64,000 nucleotides of DNA from Propionivibrio limicola. Lineage in GTDB: Bacteria > Pseudomonadota > Gammaproteobacteria > Burkholderiales > Rhodocyclaceae. Position 1 is the stretch's first letter, and each line of letters starts with the position of its first letter. The stretch spans positions 1 through 64,000 of the forward strand of contig NZ_SSSR01000009.1 in NCBI RefSeq assembly GCF_009469695.1, in the 5' to 3' direction. The position numbers and the translations under genes are program-made. Positions 35,064 to 44,070 of the stretch are shown here, piece by piece. Under the pieces are notes generated by a model. That model worked only from the letters and a program-made list of their open reading frames with translations, had not been told where the DNA came from and made no database searches.

Positions 35064-36071
35064 ATGCATATTCTCGTAACCGGCGGCACCGGCTTCATCG
35101 GATCGCACACCTGTGTCGCGCTGCTCGAAGGCGGGCACGAGGTTTCCATCGTCGATAACCTCTCCAACAGCCGGCGCGATGTCGTTGAGCGTGTGGCCCA
35201 GATTGCCGGTCGTGCTCCCGTCTTTTTCGAGGGCGATGTCCGTGACCGGTCGCTGTTGCGGCAGATTTTTGAGAAAAAGCGGGTCGATGCGGTCATCCAT
35301 TTCGCCGGCCTGAAGGCGGTCGGCGAGTCGGTGGCGCAGCCGCTGCGTTACTACGACTGGAACGTCGGCGGGACGATTGCGCTGTGCGAAGCGATGGCTG
35401 AAGCGCATGTGAAAACGCTGATCTTCAGCTCGTCGGCGACCGTGTATGGCGATCCGGCTTCGGTGCCGATCCGCGAGGATTTTCCGCGCTCGGCGACCAA
35501 TCCCTACGGCGCCAGCAAGCTGATGATCGAGGATATTCTGGCGGACCTCGCCAAGGCCGATGCGGAATGGCGGATTGGCCGCCTGCGCTATTTCAACCCG
35601 GTCGGCGCGCATGAAAGCGGCCTGATCGGCGAGACGCCGAGCGGCATTCCGAACAACCTGATGCCCTACGTGGCGCAGGTGGCGTGCGGACAGCGCGAGC
35701 GGTTGAGCGTTTTCGGCAACGACTATCCGACGCCGGACGGGACGGGCGTGCGCGATTACATCCACGTCGTCGATCTGGCCGAGGGGCATGTGGCGGCGCT
35801 CGATTACCTGCGGCGGCACGAGGGCATGCTGACGGTGAATCTGGGCACGGGGCGCGGTTATTCGGTTCTCGAAATGGTGCGGGCGTTCGAAAAGGCCAGC
35901 GGTCGGCCGGTGCCCTATCAGATTGTGGCCCGCCGTCCCGGCGACGTCGCGGCCTGCTATGCGGATACGTCGCTGGCGGAAAAGCTGCTTGGCTGGCGGG
36001 CCAGGCGGGGGATCGATGAGATGTGTCGGGATGCGTGGGGGTGGGAATGTGCTAATCGCCCGGTGGTTTAA
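35064..36071 (+). CDS. galE: UDP-glucose 4-epimerase, 335 aa
   Basis: HILVTGGTGFIGSHTCVALL starts an extended SDR; the FSSSATVYGDP and YGASKLMIED (YxxxK) catalytic parts and RYFNPVGAHESGLIGE are strongly GalE-like. It interconverts UDP-glucose and UDP-galactose (possibly also the N-acetyl forms), providing precursors for surface glycans. Thirteen bases separate it from the dehydratase gene. The C-terminus is followed immediately by a REP pair. Confidence 0.9.
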   Translation: MHILVTGGTGFIGSHTCVALLEGGHEVSIVDNLSNSRRDVVERVAQIAGRAPVFFEGDVRDRSLLRQIFEKKRVDAVIHFAGLKAVGESVAQPLRYYDWNVGGTIALCEAMAEAHVKTLIFSSSATVYGDPASVPIREDFPRSATNPYGASKLMIEDILADLAKADAEWRIGRLRYFNPVGAHESGLIGETPSGIPNNLMPYVAQVACGQRERLSVFGNDYPTPDGTGVRDYIHVVDLAEGHVAALDYLRRHEGMLTVNLGTGRGYSVLEMVRAFEKASGRPVPYQIVARRPGDVAACYADTSLAEKLLGWRARRGIDEMCRDAWGWECANRPVV

Positions 36072-36073
36072 TC

Positions 36074-36140
36074 GCCCAGCGGAGCTGGGCTCCTACATGG
36101 GGGCGCGAACCGGCCGTAGGAGCACAGCTTTGCTGCGCGA
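36074..36140. repeat. REP pair (REPIN) upstream of the RAYT gene
   Basis: A perfect hairpin GCCCAGC-GGA-GCTGGGC with the tail TCCTAC (36074-36096) faces the inverse GTAGGAGC unit with a near-perfect hairpin GCACAGC-TTT-GCTGCGC (36116-36140). Two inverted REPs of this kind make a REPIN. Confidence 0.85.
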
Positions 36141-36162
36141 TTGATTGACACAAGGATTCGAC

Positions 36163-36606
36163 ATGACCGATGCCCCGCATGGATGCAATCTCCGTCGCGG
36201 ACGTGTCTCTCTGCCCGGTCAGGTTTATTTCGTGACGATGGTCTGTAAAGACAGGCGGTCACATTTTGCTGGCTTTGCCGCCGCGCGTTGCGCGGTGAGC
36301 GCCTTGCACGGCGATGCCGTTGCTGTCCTTGCTGATACACTGGCCTTCGTCGTCATGCCCGATCATGTGCACTGGTTGATGCTGTTGAAGGAAGGCGCGG
36401 GGCTGGGCGAGACTGTATGGCGTTTCAAGGTGAAGGTTAGTCTGGCGATCGGCGGTCGAATTTGGCAGCGTGGTTTTCACGATCACGCGTTGCGGCGCGA
36501 TGAGGATGTGGTGACGGTGGCGCGTTATGTGGTTGCCAATCCGATGCGCGCCGGGCTGGTTCGGAAGGTTGGGGATTATCCGCATTGGGATGCGGTGTGG
36601 GTGTGA
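36163..36606 (+). CDS. REP-associated tyrosine transposase (RAYT), 147 aa
   Basis: This is an IS200/IS605-like Y1 transposase of the RAYT group: the N-terminal RGRVSLPGQVYFVTMVCKDR, the metal-binding His-x-His motif in FVVMPDHVHWLMLLKEG, and the catalytic-Tyr helix ARYVVANPMRAGLVRK. The start at 36163 has an AAGGA site; an upstream TTG is less likely. It is bracketed on both sides by REP pairs of the same sequence, the configuration expected for RAYT proteins that mobilise REPINs. It looks full length. Confidence 0.88.
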   Translation: MTDAPHGCNLRRGRVSLPGQVYFVTMVCKDRRSHFAGFAAARCAVSALHGDAVAVLADTLAFVVMPDHVHWLMLLKEGAGLGETVWRFKVKVSLAIGGRIWQRGFHDHALRRDEDVVTVARYVVANPMRAGLVRKVGDYPHWDAVWV

Positions 36607-36619
36607 GCTCGGGAAAAAT

Positions 36620-36681
36620 GCCCAGCGGAGCTGGGCTCCTACGCGGAGCTCAGACGGTAGGAGCGCAGCTTTGCTGCGCGA
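36620..36681. repeat. REP pair (REPIN) downstream of the RAYT gene
   Basis: The same units as at 36074-36140: GCCCAGC-GGA-GCTGGGC plus TCCTAC (36620-36642), then the inverse GTAGGAGC with the perfect hairpin GCGCAGC-TTT-GCTGCGC (36657-36681). It ends 16 bases before the apaH start codon, so it will be in or near the apaH leader. Confidence 0.88.
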
Positions 36682-36697
36682 AACGGGATACAAACAA

Positions 36698-37519
36698 ATG
36701 GCTACCTACGCGATCGGTGACATTCAGGGCTGTTTTGGCGCGTTCATGCGCTTGCTTGAGCATTGTGCATTTGATGCCACAAAGGACCGGCTCTGGCTGG
36801 TGGGCGATCTCGTCAATCGCGGGCCGCGTTCGCTCGAAACGTTGCGCTTCATCCGCGACCTCGGGCCGGCGGCGATTACCGTCCTCGGCAACCATGACCT
36901 GTCGCTGCTGATGGCGGGGGAAGGCTTCGGCAAGCGCGGCAAGGGCGATACGTTCGACGACATCCTGAGTGCGCCGGATCGTGACGAGTTGCTGTTCTGG
37001 CTGCGTCACCAGCCGCTCTGTCACGTCGAAGACAACTTCTGTCTGGTGCACGCCGGGCTGTTGCCGCAATGGACGGTGTCGGAAGCGCGGGCGCTGGCGG
37101 CCGAGGTCGAAGCGGCGCTGGTGGCTCCCGATTGGCGCGAGTTCATGGCGCAGATGTGGGGCAGCGAGCCGGCGATGTGGAAGGACAGCCTCGTCGGCTG
37201 GCCGCGTTTGCGCGTGATCGTCAATGCCATGACGCGCATGCGTTTCTGCACGCCGCTCGGCGTCATGGATTTCAAGACCAAGGGCGAGGTGTACAAGGCG
37301 CCGCCCGGGCATCTGCCGTGGTTTGAGGTGCCGGGCCGGCGCAGTGCCGATTCCGTGCTGGTAACCGGGCACTGGTCGGCGCTGGGCCTGAAGATTCTGC
37401 CGAACCTCTTGGCGATCGATTCCGGCTGCCTGTGGGGCGGGCCGCTGACGGCGATCAGGCTGGAAGACCGGGCGATTTTTCAGGTGCTGGCGCTGCCGGA
37501 AGAAATCCGTTCCTGGTAG
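36698..37519 (+). CDS. apaH: Symmetrical diadenosine tetraphosphatase, 273 aa
   Basis: This calcineurin-like phosphoesterase has the ApaH motifs YAIGDIQGCF, LVGDLVNRGP, TVLGNHDLSLL and LVHAGLLPQW, all metal-binding. It hydrolyses Ap4A to two ADP and, as known for E. coli ApaH, also removes Np4 caps from RNA. The ATG at 36698 starts the conserved MATYAIGDIQG. A REP pair sits directly upstream and the 3' end overlaps the convergent acyltransferase gene by 65 bases. Confidence 0.93.
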   Translation: MATYAIGDIQGCFGAFMRLLEHCAFDATKDRLWLVGDLVNRGPRSLETLRFIRDLGPAAITVLGNHDLSLLMAGEGFGKRGKGDTFDDILSAPDRDELLFWLRHQPLCHVEDNFCLVHAGLLPQWTVSEARALAAEVEAALVAPDWREFMAQMWGSEPAMWKDSLVGWPRLRVIVNAMTRMRFCTPLGVMDFKTKGEVYKAPPGHLPWFEVPGRRSADSVLVTGHWSALGLKILPNLLAIDSGCLWGGPLTAIRLEDRAIFQVLALPEEIRSW

Positions 37520-38252
37520 CGAGGATGTCGGCGATGGCGCGGTGGGCGGCGAGCGAGACTTCCCGCCGCGTCCGCTCCGTCGTGGCGATCGGCGCGGTCG
37601 GTTGCAGGCGCACGGTCAGCGAGTGGCTGGAAAGAATCGCCAGCAGGCATTCCTTGAGGGTGGTGTCGCCGGCGTAGGCCGGGGTCGTACTGATCCGGCC
37701 TGATTCATCGTGGTAGGAAATGGCGACCGGCAGCACCGGGTGGCCGGTTTCGACGGCCGGTTGCAGCAAGGCGGCATGAAAACCCAGGAGATGCGTGCCG
37801 TCGGTCGTCGTGCCCTCGGGAAACAGCGCTACATCCCGTCCTGCCGTGAGCAGGGCGTCGATCTGTCCATTCACCGTTTTGGCGTGTCCGCGGCTTCCGC
37901 GTTGCAGGAAGACGGTGTCGTTGCGCGCCGCCAGCCAGCCGATCAACGGCCATTGGCGCACTTCGGCCTTGGCGATGAAGGCGGCCGGGCGCACGGCATT
38001 GAGCGCGAAGATGTCGAGCCAGGAAACGTGATTGGCAACGATCAGGTTGCCGGGCGGGATGCCGTCGAGCGGCGCGTCGAGCCGGATCGCGAGGATATCG
38101 AGCAAGCGGCGCGACCAGCGCCGCTTGAGGCGCAGGCGCTGTTCCGGCGCGAGCAGCGGGAAAACGGCGATCACGCAGATGATCGCCCAGATGATATGCA
38201 ACGCCAGTCGCGCGCCGCGAAAGAACCGGAGCGGGAGTGGCGTTGGCGTCAT
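37455..38252 (-). CDS. Lysophospholipid acyltransferase (PlsC-like), 265 aa
   Basis: An N-terminal membrane helix (LALHIIWAIICVIAVFPLLA) precedes the catalytic HX4D box NHVSWLD (about residue 75), the VFLQRGSRG region and FPEGTTTDG. It transfers acyl groups to lysophosphatidic acid or a related acceptor. The ATG at 38252 overlaps the stop of the PfkB gene as TAATG, so it is coupled; a GTG six bases earlier is possible. Its last 65 bases overlap the apaH end in the opposite direction. Confidence 0.85.
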   Translation of the reverse strand: MTPTPLPLRFFRGARLALHIIWAIICVIAVFPLLAPEQRLRLKRRWSRRLLDILAIRLDAPLDGIPPGNLIVANHVSWLDIFALNAVRPAAFIAKAEVRQWPLIGWLAARNDTVFLQRGSRGHAKTVNGQIDALLTAGRDVALFPEGTTTDGTHLLGFHAALLQPAVETGHPVLPVAISYHDESGRISTTPAYAGDTTLKECLLAILSSHSLTVRLQPTAPIATTERTRREVSLAAHRAIADILATRNGFLPAAPAPEKSPGLPA

Positions 38253-39187
38253 TACCACGGCGCGTAGCCGAAGGCCTGTGCGAATTTGTCGGCGATCTCC
38301 TGGCGGCTCGGCTGGTGATTCTGGCCGCCGCGGCTGGCGATCTTGATGGCGCCCATGACGGAAGCGAGCTGCCCGGCTTTTTCCCAGCCCCAGCCCTGCT
38401 GGATGCCGTAGAGCAGGCCGGCGCGATAGGCGTCGCCGCAGCCCGTCGGGTCGACGACCTGGTCCGCTTCGACGCAGGGAATCCGGATGCGGTGGTCGCC
38501 GGCGTAAATCTCCGAACCGGCCGCGCCGCGCGTCACGATCAGGGCCTCGACCAGCCCGGCGAGTTGGGCGATGGACAGGCCCGTGCGTTCGCAGAGCATT
38601 TTGGCTTCATAGTCGTTGAAGCAGGCGCAGGTAGCCTGCTGCATGAAGGCCAGCAGTTCGTCGCCGGAGAACATCGGCATGCCCTGGCCCGGGTCGAAGA
38701 TGAAGGGAATTTCCGCGTTGGCGAGGTCGGCCGCGTGCTGCAGCATGCCTTCACGGCCGTCCGGGGCGACGATGGCCAGCGTCGCGCCATCGACGTCACC
38801 CACCCGGTTCTGGTGCGAAAGGCTCATTGCCCCGGGGTGGAAGGCGGTGATCTGGTTGTCGTCGAGGTCGGTGGTGATGAAGGCTTGCGCCGTGAAGTTG
38901 CCGGCGACGTGGCGGACGTGCGCACGCGATAGGCCGAGATCGTCGAGGCGCGCCAGATAGGGCGGCGCATCGTCGCCGACGGTGGCCATGATCAGCGGAT
39001 CGCCGCCGAGCAGCTGGAGGTTGTAGGCGATGTTGCCGGCACAGCCGCCGAATTCGCGCCGCATCTCGGGCACCAGAAAGGCGACGTTCAGGATGTGGAT
39101 CTGGTCGGGCAGGATGTGGTTCTTGAAGCGATCGCGAAAGACCATGATGTTGTCGTAGGCGATCGAACCGCAGATGAGTGTGGTCAT
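38252..39187 (-). CDS. PfkB-family carbohydrate/nucleoside kinase, 311 aa
   Basis: This is a ribokinase-fold enzyme: the N-terminal SIAYDNIMVF and EFGGCAGNIAYNLQLLGGDP segments, the C-terminal PfkB signature DPTGCGDAYRAGLLYG with catalytic Asp, and an intact ATP pocket. Members with this sequence type are often called adenosine-kinase-like, but the substrate cannot be fixed from sequence. It forms a coupled pair with the PlsC-like gene and follows the DUF3426 gene by 48 bases. Confidence 0.85.
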   Translation of the reverse strand: MTTLICGSIAYDNIMVFRDRFKNHILPDQIHILNVAFLVPEMRREFGGCAGNIAYNLQLLGGDPLIMATVGDDAPPYLARLDDLGLSRAHVRHVAGNFTAQAFITTDLDDNQITAFHPGAMSLSHQNRVGDVDGATLAIVAPDGREGMLQHAADLANAEIPFIFDPGQGMPMFSGDELLAFMQQATCACFNDYEAKMLCERTGLSIAQLAGLVEALIVTRGAAGSEIYAGDHRIRIPCVEADQVVDPTGCGDAYRAGLLYGIQQGWGWEKAGQLASVMGAIKIASRGGQNHQPSRQEIADKFAQAFGYAPW

Positions 39188-39235
39188 GGGAAGGGCTCGA
39201 AAAAATGTCCGAAGGATGAGTCGGGAGAGGTAGCC

Positions 39236-40297
39236 TCAGGGATAAAAAACGTACAGTCGGTAACCGGAAGCTTCGACTTCCCTGGCTTCGATCCAGAGGC
39301 GGATGGCGATGTCGGTATTGGCCGGGAATGCCTTGGTCGGGGCGAGTTTGGCCGGCAGGTAGTCGGCAGGGGCGAACACGCGCCGGGCGATCGGCTCGTC
39401 CGCCGTGTCGGTGAGCGCGAGTTCCAGCACCGGGTAGGCCATTTCGTGCTTGGCGCTGTTGCGCAACGTCGCGGTGAGGAGCAGTCGGTTGCCGTGGGCC
39501 GGATCCGTTTGCAGGTCGGAGGTTTCGATGCTGACCTGCTGGGCATCGCGCGGCAGCGGGATGTCGGCGCCGAACAGGCGGGAGAAACCGGCCAGCGCCG
39601 GGCGCAGAGCGGGTGCCGAAAGTGCGATCTCGGTCCGGAAGTGGAAGGCGAGCTGTCCCGCCAGCGCCAGTACGAGCAGCACTGTGGCCAGCGTGAATGG
39701 CCAGCGGACAACTTTCTCGGCCGCCAGTCCTGCCGGAGGGGGCATGACGCCTTCCGACCATTTGCTGTAACCGGGAATTTCCGTCGTGTCGCGTGGCACG
39801 ATGAGGCCGTTGGCTTTGCCGAGTTCCTCTAGTTCGGTCGCGCTGAGCGGGGTTTCCTGATTGTCGCCTTCCCGCTGGGTTTCCGGCTCGATTTCATCAC
39901 CGGTTCCATTCCCGGTTTCATCGCCGGGATGGGATTCTTCCTTGGCCGATACGGCGGGACTCGCGAAAGCCACCTCTTCGTCGACAGGCGCGAAAGACAT
40001 GGTCGGTTCCGTCTTCTCAGGCGGTTCGCTGAGTTCGATGTCCGGGAAGTCGGCCGCCGGTTCGGGGGCAGGGTAGCTGTGCTCCTCCGGCGCGGGGAAA
40101 ACGTCGGCGGGCGGGGCCGGCTGCGTGATGGTGGCTACGGGGGCGACGGGTCTAGCGGCCGGCTCCTCGTCGAGCAGGTAATCGAGGGCGTTGAAGACGT
40201 GGCTGCATTGTCCGCACCGGACTTTTCCCGCACGCGCCTTGAGTTGTTCCGGGGTGACGCGGAACGTGGTCTGGCATTCGGGGCAGCGCGTCTTCAT
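39236..40297 (-). CDS. Zinc-ribbon DUF3426 membrane protein, 353 aa
   Basis: The N-terminus has a two-knuckle zinc ribbon, CPECQTTF and CGQCSHVF (residues 4-33), followed by a long acidic Pro/Glu-rich region (about 45-190), one membrane helix (WPFTLATVLLVLALAGQLAF, about 200-220) and a C-terminal beta-rich DUF3426 domain, probably periplasmic. Function is unknown; in betaproteobacteria it is commonly found next to prmA, as here (12-base gap). Expression probably comes from the accB promoter. Confidence 0.82.
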   Translation of the reverse strand: MKTRCPECQTTFRVTPEQLKARAGKVRCGQCSHVFNALDYLLDEEPAARPVAPVATITQPAPPADVFPAPEEHSYPAPEPAADFPDIELSEPPEKTEPTMSFAPVDEEVAFASPAVSAKEESHPGDETGNGTGDEIEPETQREGDNQETPLSATELEELGKANGLIVPRDTTEIPGYSKWSEGVMPPPAGLAAEKVVRWPFTLATVLLVLALAGQLAFHFRTEIALSAPALRPALAGFSRLFGADIPLPRDAQQVSIETSDLQTDPAHGNRLLLTATLRNSAKHEMAYPVLELALTDTADEPIARRVFAPADYLPAKLAPTKAFPANTDIAIRLWIEAREVEASGYRLYVFYP

Positions 40298-40309
40298 CGG
40301 TCAGTTCTC

Positions 40310-41197
40310 CTAGCGGGTTCCGGCCAGACAAACCCAGCCGTCGCGGGTGTCGGCGATGGTCAGCGGAATGTACGGCGCGTAGGCGGCGACCAGTTCTTCG
40401 GCCTGTTCTTCCAGAATGCCGGAGAGCGCCAGCTGGCCGCCGGGCCGCACATGCGAGCAGATGGCCGGGGCGAGCGCCTTGAGCGGATTGGACAGGATGT
40501 TGGCGACGACAAGGTCGAACTGGCCTTCGATTTCACTGGCGGAGTCGGCGAAGCGGGCGCTGACCTCGTTGCGCTCGGCGTTGCTGATCGCCGCGCTGAC
40601 CGCTTGCCGGTCGATATCGACGCCGAGCACGTCGCGCGCGCCGAGCTTGGCGGCGGCGATGGCGAGAATGCCCGAGCCGCAGCCGTAGTCGAGCAGCGAG
40701 ACGCCCGGCGTGACGGTGCGTTCGAGCCATTCGAGGCAGAGCCGGGTGGTCGGGTGCGAGCCGGTGCCGAAGGCCATGCCGGGATCGAGCACGAGCACGA
40801 TGGCCTCGGGGTCGGGCGCTTCGTGCCACGAGGGCACGATCCACAGCCGGTCGGAGACGCGGATCGGGTCGAACTGCGACTGGGTGAGCTGGACCCAGTT
40901 CTGCTCCTCGACTGTTTCGTGGGTGTAGGGCGGGATTTCGGTAAGGCCGATGGCGGCGGCGCAGGCTTCCAGCAGTTCATCGACGTCGGTGTCTGCTTCG
41001 AGCAGGGCGACGACGCGCGAGCGATCCCAACCGGGCGTGGTGATCGAGCCGGGTTCGCCGAATTGCGGTTTTTCTTCCGGCGTGCCGGCGTCGGCGTCTT
41101 CGATGCTGGCCGAAAGGGCGCCGGCGTCAAGCAGGGCGTCGGCGAGCGCGTCGGCGTGTTCGCAGCCGGTTTCGATGGTGATGGATTGCCAGGTCAT
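40310..41197 (-). CDS. prmA: Ribosomal protein L11 methyltransferase, 295 aa
   Basis: PrmA trimethylates ribosomal protein L11. The SAM-binding motif LLDYGCGSGILAIAAAKLGA and the NILSNPLKAL (NPPY-like) motif are clear, with the PrmA N-terminal domain before them and FGTGSHPTTRLCLEWLE in the centre. The start at 41197 begins MTWQSITIE, the standard opening. It follows accC by four bases in a tight operon. Confidence 0.93.
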   Translation of the reverse strand: MTWQSITIETGCEHADALADALLDAGALSASIEDADAGTPEEKPQFGEPGSITTPGWDRSRVVALLEADTDVDELLEACAAAIGLTEIPPYTHETVEEQNWVQLTQSQFDPIRVSDRLWIVPSWHEAPDPEAIVLVLDPGMAFGTGSHPTTRLCLEWLERTVTPGVSLLDYGCGSGILAIAAAKLGARDVLGVDIDRQAVSAAISNAERNEVSARFADSASEIEGQFDLVVANILSNPLKALAPAICSHVRPGGQLALSGILEEQAEELVAAYAPYIPLTIADTRDGWVCLAGTR

Positions 41198-41201
41198 GGT
41201 T

Positions 41202-42566
41202 TTACTTTTCTTTCTTGACTTCGCTCTGGGCGGCGAGCTTGTTTTCGAGATAGTGGATGTTAATGCCACCTTCGACGAAATTGGCATCCTGCAACAATTC
41301 CTGATGCAGCGCGATGTTCGTCTTGATGCCTTCGATGCTCATTTCCGACAAGGCGATGCGCATGCGGCGGATGGCCTGGTCGCGCGTGTCGCCGTAGGCG
41401 ATGACCTTGGCGACCATCGAATCGTAATGCGGCGGCACGGTGTAGCCCTGATAAATGTGCGAATCGACGCGGATGCCGGGGCCGCCGGGCGGGTGATACA
41501 GCGTGATCTTGCCGGGAAATGGCACGAACGTGTAGGGATCTTCGGCGTTGATGCGGCATTCGATGGCGTGGCCGCGGAAGTTGAGATCGCGTTGCCGGAA
41601 GCGGAGTTTCTCGCCGGCGGCGACGCGGATTTGTTCCTGCACGATGTCGATGCCGCTGATCATTTCGGTGACCGGGTGTTCGACCTGAACGCGCGTGTTC
41701 ATCTCGATGAAGTAGAACTCGCCGTTCTCGTAAAGAAATTCGAAGGTGCCGGCGCCGCGGTAGTTGATGCGCCGGCAGGCCTCGGCGCAACGCTCGCCGA
41801 TGCGCGCGATGTGGCGGGCCGGAATGCCAGGGGCCGGAGCTTCCTCGATGATCTTCTGGTGGCGGCGCTGCATCGAGCAGTCGCGCTCGCCGAGATAGAC
41901 GGCGTTCTTGTAGCTGTCGGCGAGCACCTGGATTTCCACGTGGCGGGGATTTTCCAGGTACTTTTCCATATAGACGTTGGCGTTGCCGAAGAAGTTGAGC
42001 GCTTCGGTGCGCGTCATCGTCACCGCGTTGAGCAGTGCCGCTTCGGTGTGCACGACGCGCATGCCGCGCCCGCCACCGCCGCCGGCGGCCTTGATGATTA
42101 CCGGATAGCCGATGGTCTTGGCGATGCGGAGGATTTCCTTCGGATCTTCCGGCAGGCCGCCTTCGGAGCCCGGCACGCACGGTACGCCGGCCGCCTTCAT
42201 GGCGTCCTTGGCCGACACCTTGTCGCCCATCAGGCGGATGGTTTCGGGACGCGGGCCGATGAACACGAAGCCGGACGATTCGACGCGCTCGGCAAAGTCG
42301 GCGTTCTCGGAAAGAAAGCCGTAGCCGGGGTGGATCGCCTGCGCATCGGTAACTTCGGCCGCCGAAATGATCGCCGGGACGTTGAGATAGCTCTGATTGG
42401 ACGGGGCAGGGCCGATGCAGACCGATTCGTCGGCCAGCTTCACGTATTTGGCTTCGCGGTCGGCCTCGGAGTGGACGACGACCGTCTTGACGCCCAACTC
42501 GCGGCAGGCGCGCTGGATGCGTAGCGCGATTTCGCCGCGATTGGCGATGAGGACTTTTCCGAACAT
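41202..42566 (-). CDS. accC: Acetyl-CoA carboxylase, biotin carboxylase subunit, 454 aa
   Basis: This is an ATP-grasp enzyme that carboxylates the biotin on AccB, the first step of fatty acid synthesis. The opening [20 protein letters not shown], the glycine-rich [16 protein letters not shown], the [14 protein letters not shown] active site and full length are all present. A strong GAAGGAGG site precedes the ATG at 42566. It lies 14 bases after accB. Confidence 0.96.
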   Translation of the reverse strand: MFGKVLIANRGEIALRIQRACRELGVKTVVVHSEADREAKYVKLADESVCIGPAPSNQSYLNVPAIISAAEVTDAQAIHPGYGFLSENADFAERVESSGFVFIGPRPETIRLMGDKVSAKDAMKAAGVPCVPGSEGGLPEDPKEILRIAKTIGYPVIIKAAGGGGGRGMRVVHTEAALLNAVTMTRTEALNFFGNANVYMEKYLENPRHVEIQVLADSYKNAVYLGERDCSMQRRHQKIIEEAPAPGIPARHIARIGERCAEACRRINYRGAGTFEFLYENGEFYFIEMNTRVQVEHPVTEMISGIDIVQEQIRVAAGEKLRFRQRDLNFRGHAIECRINAEDPYTFVPFPGKITLYHPPGGPGIRVDSHIYQGYTVPPHYDSMVAKVIAYGDTRDQAIRRMRIALSEMSIEGIKTNIALHQELLQDANFVEGGINIHYLENKLAAQSEVKKEK

Positions 42567-42580
42567 GGCGGAATCCTCCT

Positions 42581-43054
42581 TCAGCCGACGATGAAGAGGG
42601 GTTCGCCGTATTCGACCGGCTGGCCATTTTCGACCAGGATGGCCTTGATGGTGCCGGCGCAGTCGGATTCGATCTCGTTGAGCAGTTTCATGGCTTCGAT
42701 GATGCACAGCGTGTCGCCGGTCTTGACCGTGCTGCCGAGTTCGACGAACGGGTCGGAGCCGGGGCTGGCCGAACGGTAGAAGGTGCCGACCATCGGTGAT
42801 TTGACGACCTGGCCTTCCGGCGTTTTCGGCGCTTCGCTCGCTTCCGGCGTTGTCGAGGGCGCGGCGGCGCCGACGTTGGCCGGGGCGGCCGGCAGGGTGA
42901 TGGCCGGGGCCTGCGGCATCATGATGGTCTGTTGTGCGGCGTTGGCCGAATGCTTGGCGATCCGGACCTTTTCTTCGCCCTCGGTGACTTCGAGTTCGGT
43001 GATGCCCGATTCCTCGACCAGATCGATCAGCTTCTTTAGTTTGCGAAGATCCAT
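42581..43054 (-). CDS. accB: Biotin carboxyl carrier protein, 157 aa
   Basis: The N-terminal helix [17 protein letters not shown] is followed by an Ala/Pro-rich linker (about residues 45-85) and a C-terminal biotinyl domain whose acceptor Lys lies in [13 protein letters not shown], with the thumb segment [13 protein letters not shown]. It carries the carboxyl group between AccC and the transferase. It heads the accB-accC-prmA-DUF3426 operon; the 248 bases upstream hold no gene and should contain the promoter. Confidence 0.96.
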   Translation of the reverse strand: MDLRKLKKLIDLVEESGITELEVTEGEEKVRIAKHSANAAQQTIMMPQAPAITLPAAPANVGAAAPSTTPEASEAPKTPEGQVVKSPMVGTFYRSASPGSDPFVELGSTVKTGDTLCIIEAMKLLNEIESDCAGTIKAILVENGQPVEYGEPLFIVG

Positions 43055-43302
43055 GAATTTGCCTCCTCGAAGGTGCGTGGTAAGCCGTCAGACCCGTGGT
43101 CGGCGGCTGGAGTTCGTCGTGAGCGGTGTTGCGTAGTTATTGGCAACGGTTGTGGATGGAATGCCCGTTGCGGAAAGGATGTGAAGTTTGCACGTTGCAA
43201 GTGAATCGCGGCAGTTTGCCGCACTTGGCCGCTTTTTGTCCAGCAACGACCATTGTGGCCGGTTTTCCCGGAAAAGCAAATTGAGAACCGGTTTTGAAGC
43301 CG

Positions 43303-43899
43303 CTACTCTCCTGCCGCAAGCATTTTCCGGAGCGCATCGAGGCGTGCGCGCTGGCGCACCCGGCCGTCGCGCGTCTTGAGCGTGACGCGCTCTTCGTGCG
43401 GTGGGTAAACGATCAGGTTGATGTCTGCCTCCTCGCCGTGCAGGGTGAGTACCGCTTCGGCGCGGTCGGTGCGCGGCTCGCTGTGGCTGAAGTCGAGGCG
43501 CTGGTTGAGCAGGAAGATTTCGACGTCCTTGGCGCTGTCGGTGAATAGCTGGATGTCGATGTCGGCGTAGCGGCCAGCGGTTCCGTCGAGAACCGAGCCG
43601 GTGAGATAAGGGTTGAATCGTTGCAGAATGGCCATCACTTCGGCCGCTTTTCGCCGAAGAAGCGTTATTCGCTCGGCGTGTTCGTCGCCGTGAAACAGCC
43701 GCTGGATCAGGCGCAATTCGGACTCGATCTCGGCGTTTTCGGGCAGGCGCGTGTTTTCCGGCAGGCCGAGGCTTTGCACGGCCTTGCGCTTCGCCTGGGC
43801 ATAATCCGTGACGCCCTCTTCGGCCATCAATCGCGCGGCGGCGGAGGCGATCAGTTGTCGTTGGTGCAGGCTGTTCGTACTTTCGTGGCGGCGCGGCAT
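43303..43899 (-). CDS. Nucleotidyltransferase-fold protein, 198 aa
   Basis: The C-terminal half has the nucleotidyltransferase pattern Gly-Ser followed by Asp-x-Asp (PYLTGSVLDGTAGRYADIDI, about residues 97-117) and later strands LTLHGEEADINLIVYPP that may give the third acidic residue. The N-terminal 80 residues are helical and begin with a basic MPRRHES segment. Families with this outline are often found beside mpl, as here (divergent). The nucleotide and acceptor are unknown. Confidence 0.7.
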   Translation of the reverse strand: MPRRHESTNSLHQRQLIASAAARLMAEEGVTDYAQAKRKAVQSLGLPENTRLPENAEIESELRLIQRLFHGDEHAERITLLRRKAAEVMAILQRFNPYLTGSVLDGTAGRYADIDIQLFTDSAKDVEIFLLNQRLDFSHSEPRTDRAEAVLTLHGEEADINLIVYPPHEERVTLKTRDGRVRQRARLDALRKMLAAGE

Positions 43900-44070
43900 G
43901 TTTGATATCCGGTCGGTGGTTGAAATTGGGTTGATCGGTTTCGGGGCGTCCGAAGTCGGCGTTGCCGCAGCGGACGGGGCTGTTGGCCGGGCGGGAGTAC
44001 AATTCGCGTCTCTTTGGATCGGCCAGCCTCACATGTATTGGTCCGGCAAATTCTAACTTGGGTTCATTTC

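Noticed and set aside
39929-41218. 429-codon plus-strand frame over the DUF3426 and prmA genes
   Set aside because: Spans two recognisable minus-strand genes and has low-complexity Gly/Arg/Asp composition.
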